From: JAUVXJ01 sp034430275
GTDB lineage: Bacteria > Chloroflexota > Anaerolineae > UBA7937 > B3-Chlor
Direction of reading: 5' to 3'
DNA length: 22,969 bases
NCBI GenBank assembly: GCA_034430275.1
Contig: DAOUEW010000142.1
Location: 1-22,969 of the forward strand
Part shown: in pieces, positions 22,101-22,969 of the stretch
Position numbering within the stretch: position 1 is the first letter of the stretch
Layout: each line of letters starts with the position of its first letter
Translations under genes and position numbers: made by a program
Notes under the pieces: model-generated
What the model saw: only the letters and a program-made list of their open reading frames with translations
Databases searched by the model: none
Told to the model about the DNA's origin: nothing

Positions 22101-22969
22101 CTTCAGCTTCCCTATCTTGGATGAAGCAGGCCAAGCCAAGGGCATCGTTCATACTGTCAGGGACACCACCGACGACAAGGCCTTGCGGCTGCAACTCCTG
22201 CAAACCGAGAAGCTGGCCGCCATCGGCGAATTGGTTTCTGGGGTCGCTCACGAACTCAACAACCCCTTGACCTCGGTGCTGGGATACGCCCAACTCCTGC
22301 AGGCTGCAGACGTCACACCGGAGATACGCGATGATCTGCGAACCATCTACCAGGAAGCCCAGCGCAGTGCCAAGATCATAGAGAACCTCCTCACCTTTGC
22401 GCGCAAGGAAACCACAGAGAAGCAGTATACCGACATCAACCAGTTGCTCAAGGACACCCTCAAACTGAGAGCCTATCAACTCAAGGTGGACGACGTTGCG
22501 TTGTCAAGTGAGTTCGACGAGAACCTACCTTGGACCATGGCCGCCCCACACCAGTTGCAGCAAGCCTTCCTGAACCTGATCAACAACGCGCATCAAGCTG
22601 TCATGGCGTCACCAGGCGAGCGATGCCTGACGCTGAGAACCGAGACCGACGGCAAAGTCATTCGAGTCCTAGTCATCGACACTGGGCCTGGCATCCCAGA
22701 GGAGCACATCGGCAAGATCTTCGATCCCTTCTACACGACGAAAGACGTGGGCCAGGGCACAGGACTGGGCCTCTCCATCGCCTTCGGCATAGTGCAGGAA
22801 CACAGCGGACGCATCGGGGCCGAGAGCGAGCCGAACAAGGGAACCACCTTCATCGTAGAACTGCCGATCATCGAGTGTCCCGCTGGCGATGCCCCCCAAC
22901 TGAACGACACGGATGCCCTGGAGAGCCAAGAGGGCAAGAGGATGATGGTCATCAATGACGAAGAAAAAA
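19168..22969 (+). CDS. Multi-GAF sensor histidine kinase, partial at the right edge
   Basis: Large cytoplasmic-type sensor kinase; 1267 codons are visible and the frame is still open at the window end. Domains in order: five GAF repeats (about residues 22-178, 192-352, 365-523, 540-712, 730-880), each ending in an I-E-N/S-A-x-L-F/Y helix; a PAS domain (about 892-1000) with cysteines 936, 943 and 951; HisKA with the phospho-acceptor His1028 in SGVAHELNNPLTSVLGY; and HATPase_c with N-box NLINNAHQAV, G1 DTGPGIP, F-box FDPFYTTK and G2 GQGTGLGLSIAFGI. No membrane segment is seen. The last residues, GKRMMVINDEEK, resemble the beginning of a receiver domain, so the full protein may be a hybrid kinase. 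ATG at 19168 has an upstream in-frame TGA nine bases before it, with GAGGG as site. Confidence 0.93.
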   Translation, partial: MKARGVDTAQSPSSRSRITRSLEELNAVATAIGGVFKLGDLLELALDKSLDLSTANKGAIHLLGETDRTLELLAHRGLSPQYVKTSPVLALGEDIPGRVAQTAQPLLASRSSTDTSLRSHLMDVEESGSLVCLPLLSNDRVLGTMTLLSGEQGHFVYDDLQLLGFVARHIAAGIESARLFQEKEDRVHELAALNEIGHAIGSTLDLAPVLKLVAQKTAQICNVERCSILLLDQQKKKLVPMMSQLASGARDAELWRMFREETLREEVDDLPDVTEVIRKGKTVVLDERSISRLPKRWTEPFSIASLLLVPLVTREEIIGLMGLDYTMPGRQFSARQVDLATTLGRQVAMAIENARLYSRQRRRALQLTIINEVGRRATSSLDLETLLRETAAAIREGFNYDFVSILLADAKAGKMVQRAESGRAEHMHVPEYSQSAGEGLVGWAVRQRKAIVVNDVSRDARYLEGFPDRPFTQSEMVVPISLGDKVIAALDIQSAELNAFDLTDLMSMQAIVDRLTAAIRNAQLYEEITRHSTDLEAANRQLMALQEVGASLARTWSLQDVLQNTVDSVVKGLGYSVAVIGVVDAEQLVMENVVLGATNTTLLQQIEDLAGEELKGIRLPLDPESGVVARALSKERLLITDSLHDLFGDVLDLKACAEVQELGGIKTIVTMPLLLEDKPLGALCAATGQTEVSHEDLASLSVFANQAALAIENVRLYERTRTRLNQLSTLHEVSVAATSTLELTQILDRIVGALQETQGFSNLMLMLVDEEDENKKLKVAAGRGYSPALAERIDSKVGDGITGWVALTGEPLNVPDVTLDERYVMVDENVRSEVCVPLAVGNKVIGVLNAESSEVAAFSDDTVRFLSTLAGQLAVIIENAQLFQRVAQSERDWEDTFKAITDGIAICDADLSILRVNPALANIMETSPETLVGRRCFEIFSYCTGPTSASCPHRHAMRTGEPTSIEVDEPPLKKTLHIFSFPILDEAGQAKGIVHTVRDTTDDKALRLQLLQTEKLAAIGELVSGVAHELNNPLTSVLGYAQLLQAADVTPEIRDDLRTIYQEAQRSAKIIENLLTFARKETTEKQYTDINQLLKDTLKLRAYQLKVDDVALSSEFDENLPWTMAAPHQLQQAFLNLINNAHQAVMASPGERCLTLRTETDGKVIRVLVIDTGPGIPEEHIGKIFDPFYTTKDVGQGTGLGLSIAFGIVQEHSGRIGAESEPNKGTTFIVELPIIECPAGDAPQLNDTDALESQEGKRMMVINDEEK

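Noticed and set aside
21346..22479. 377-codon open frame on the minus strand
   Set aside because: Antisense to the GAF, PAS and HisKA parts of the histidine kinase, whose frame is continuous and full of domain motifs.

Overview
The window looks like a chromosomal segment of a high-GC, probably anaerobic bacterium, most likely a member of Chloroflexota. This is inferred from the short EF-Ts, the CODH-type nickel ATPases, the very large multi-GAF histidine kinase, and the stand-alone EF-Tu domain II protein. No rRNA or marker tree is available, so the taxon stays tentative. There are no insertion sequences, phage genes, CRISPR arrays or tRNAs that I can see.

Layout. (1) 66-4578, minus strand: the classical rpsB-tsf-pyrH-frr-uppS-cdsA block (ribosomal protein S2, EF-Ts, UMP kinase, ribosome recycling factor, undecaprenyl diphosphate synthase, CDP-diglyceride synthase), driven by a good extended -10 promoter at 4699-4727. 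(2) 4860-5502, plus strand: two very small genes, a Trm112/UPF0434 zinc-ribbon protein with its own promoter and an 83-residue EF-Tu domain II-like protein. (3) 5503-5990: a 488-bp stretch without a convincing gene but with several strong hairpins and a duplicated Shine-Dalgarno-like sequence. (4) 5991-11515, plus strand: a nickel module. It holds an OsmC-family protein, two CooC/AcsF-type nickel-insertion ATPases with CxC motifs, a Fur-family regulator, and a complete ECF transporter (NikM/CbiM, PDGLE-domain NikN, NikQ/CbiQ, NikO/CbiO). Immediately before the -35 box of the regulator lies TTGCAA-N5-TTGCAC, which fits the Nur (nickel-responsive Fur) operator consensus. (5) 11589-13940, minus strand: adenine deaminase and a small NTF2/SnoaL-like lipoprotein. 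(6) 14123-16691, plus strand: a PIG-L deacetylase, then a likely operon of RNA 2',3'-cyclic phosphodiesterase (ThpR), a LOG-like/TIGR00725 protein and a phosphoribosyltransferase. (7) 16697-18163, minus strand: a divergent Amt/Rh ammonium transporter. (8) 18285-22969, plus strand: an unusual excisionase-type HTH-receiver response regulator and a large GAF5-PAS-HisKA-HATPase sensor kinase that runs off the right end.

How it fits together: the most coherent story is nickel supply for a carbon monoxide dehydrogenase/acetyl-CoA synthase encoded elsewhere. The ECF transporter would import Ni(II), the two CooC-type ATPases would insert it into the CODH/ACS clusters, and the Fur-family protein would repress uptake through the operator at its own promoter when nickel is sufficient. 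The right-hand two-component genes sit divergently from the Amt gene and may respond to cytosolic small-molecule or redox cues, but their targets cannot be read from this sequence. No rho-independent terminator with a convincing T-run was seen anywhere. The 65 bases left of cdsA contain no complete gene.
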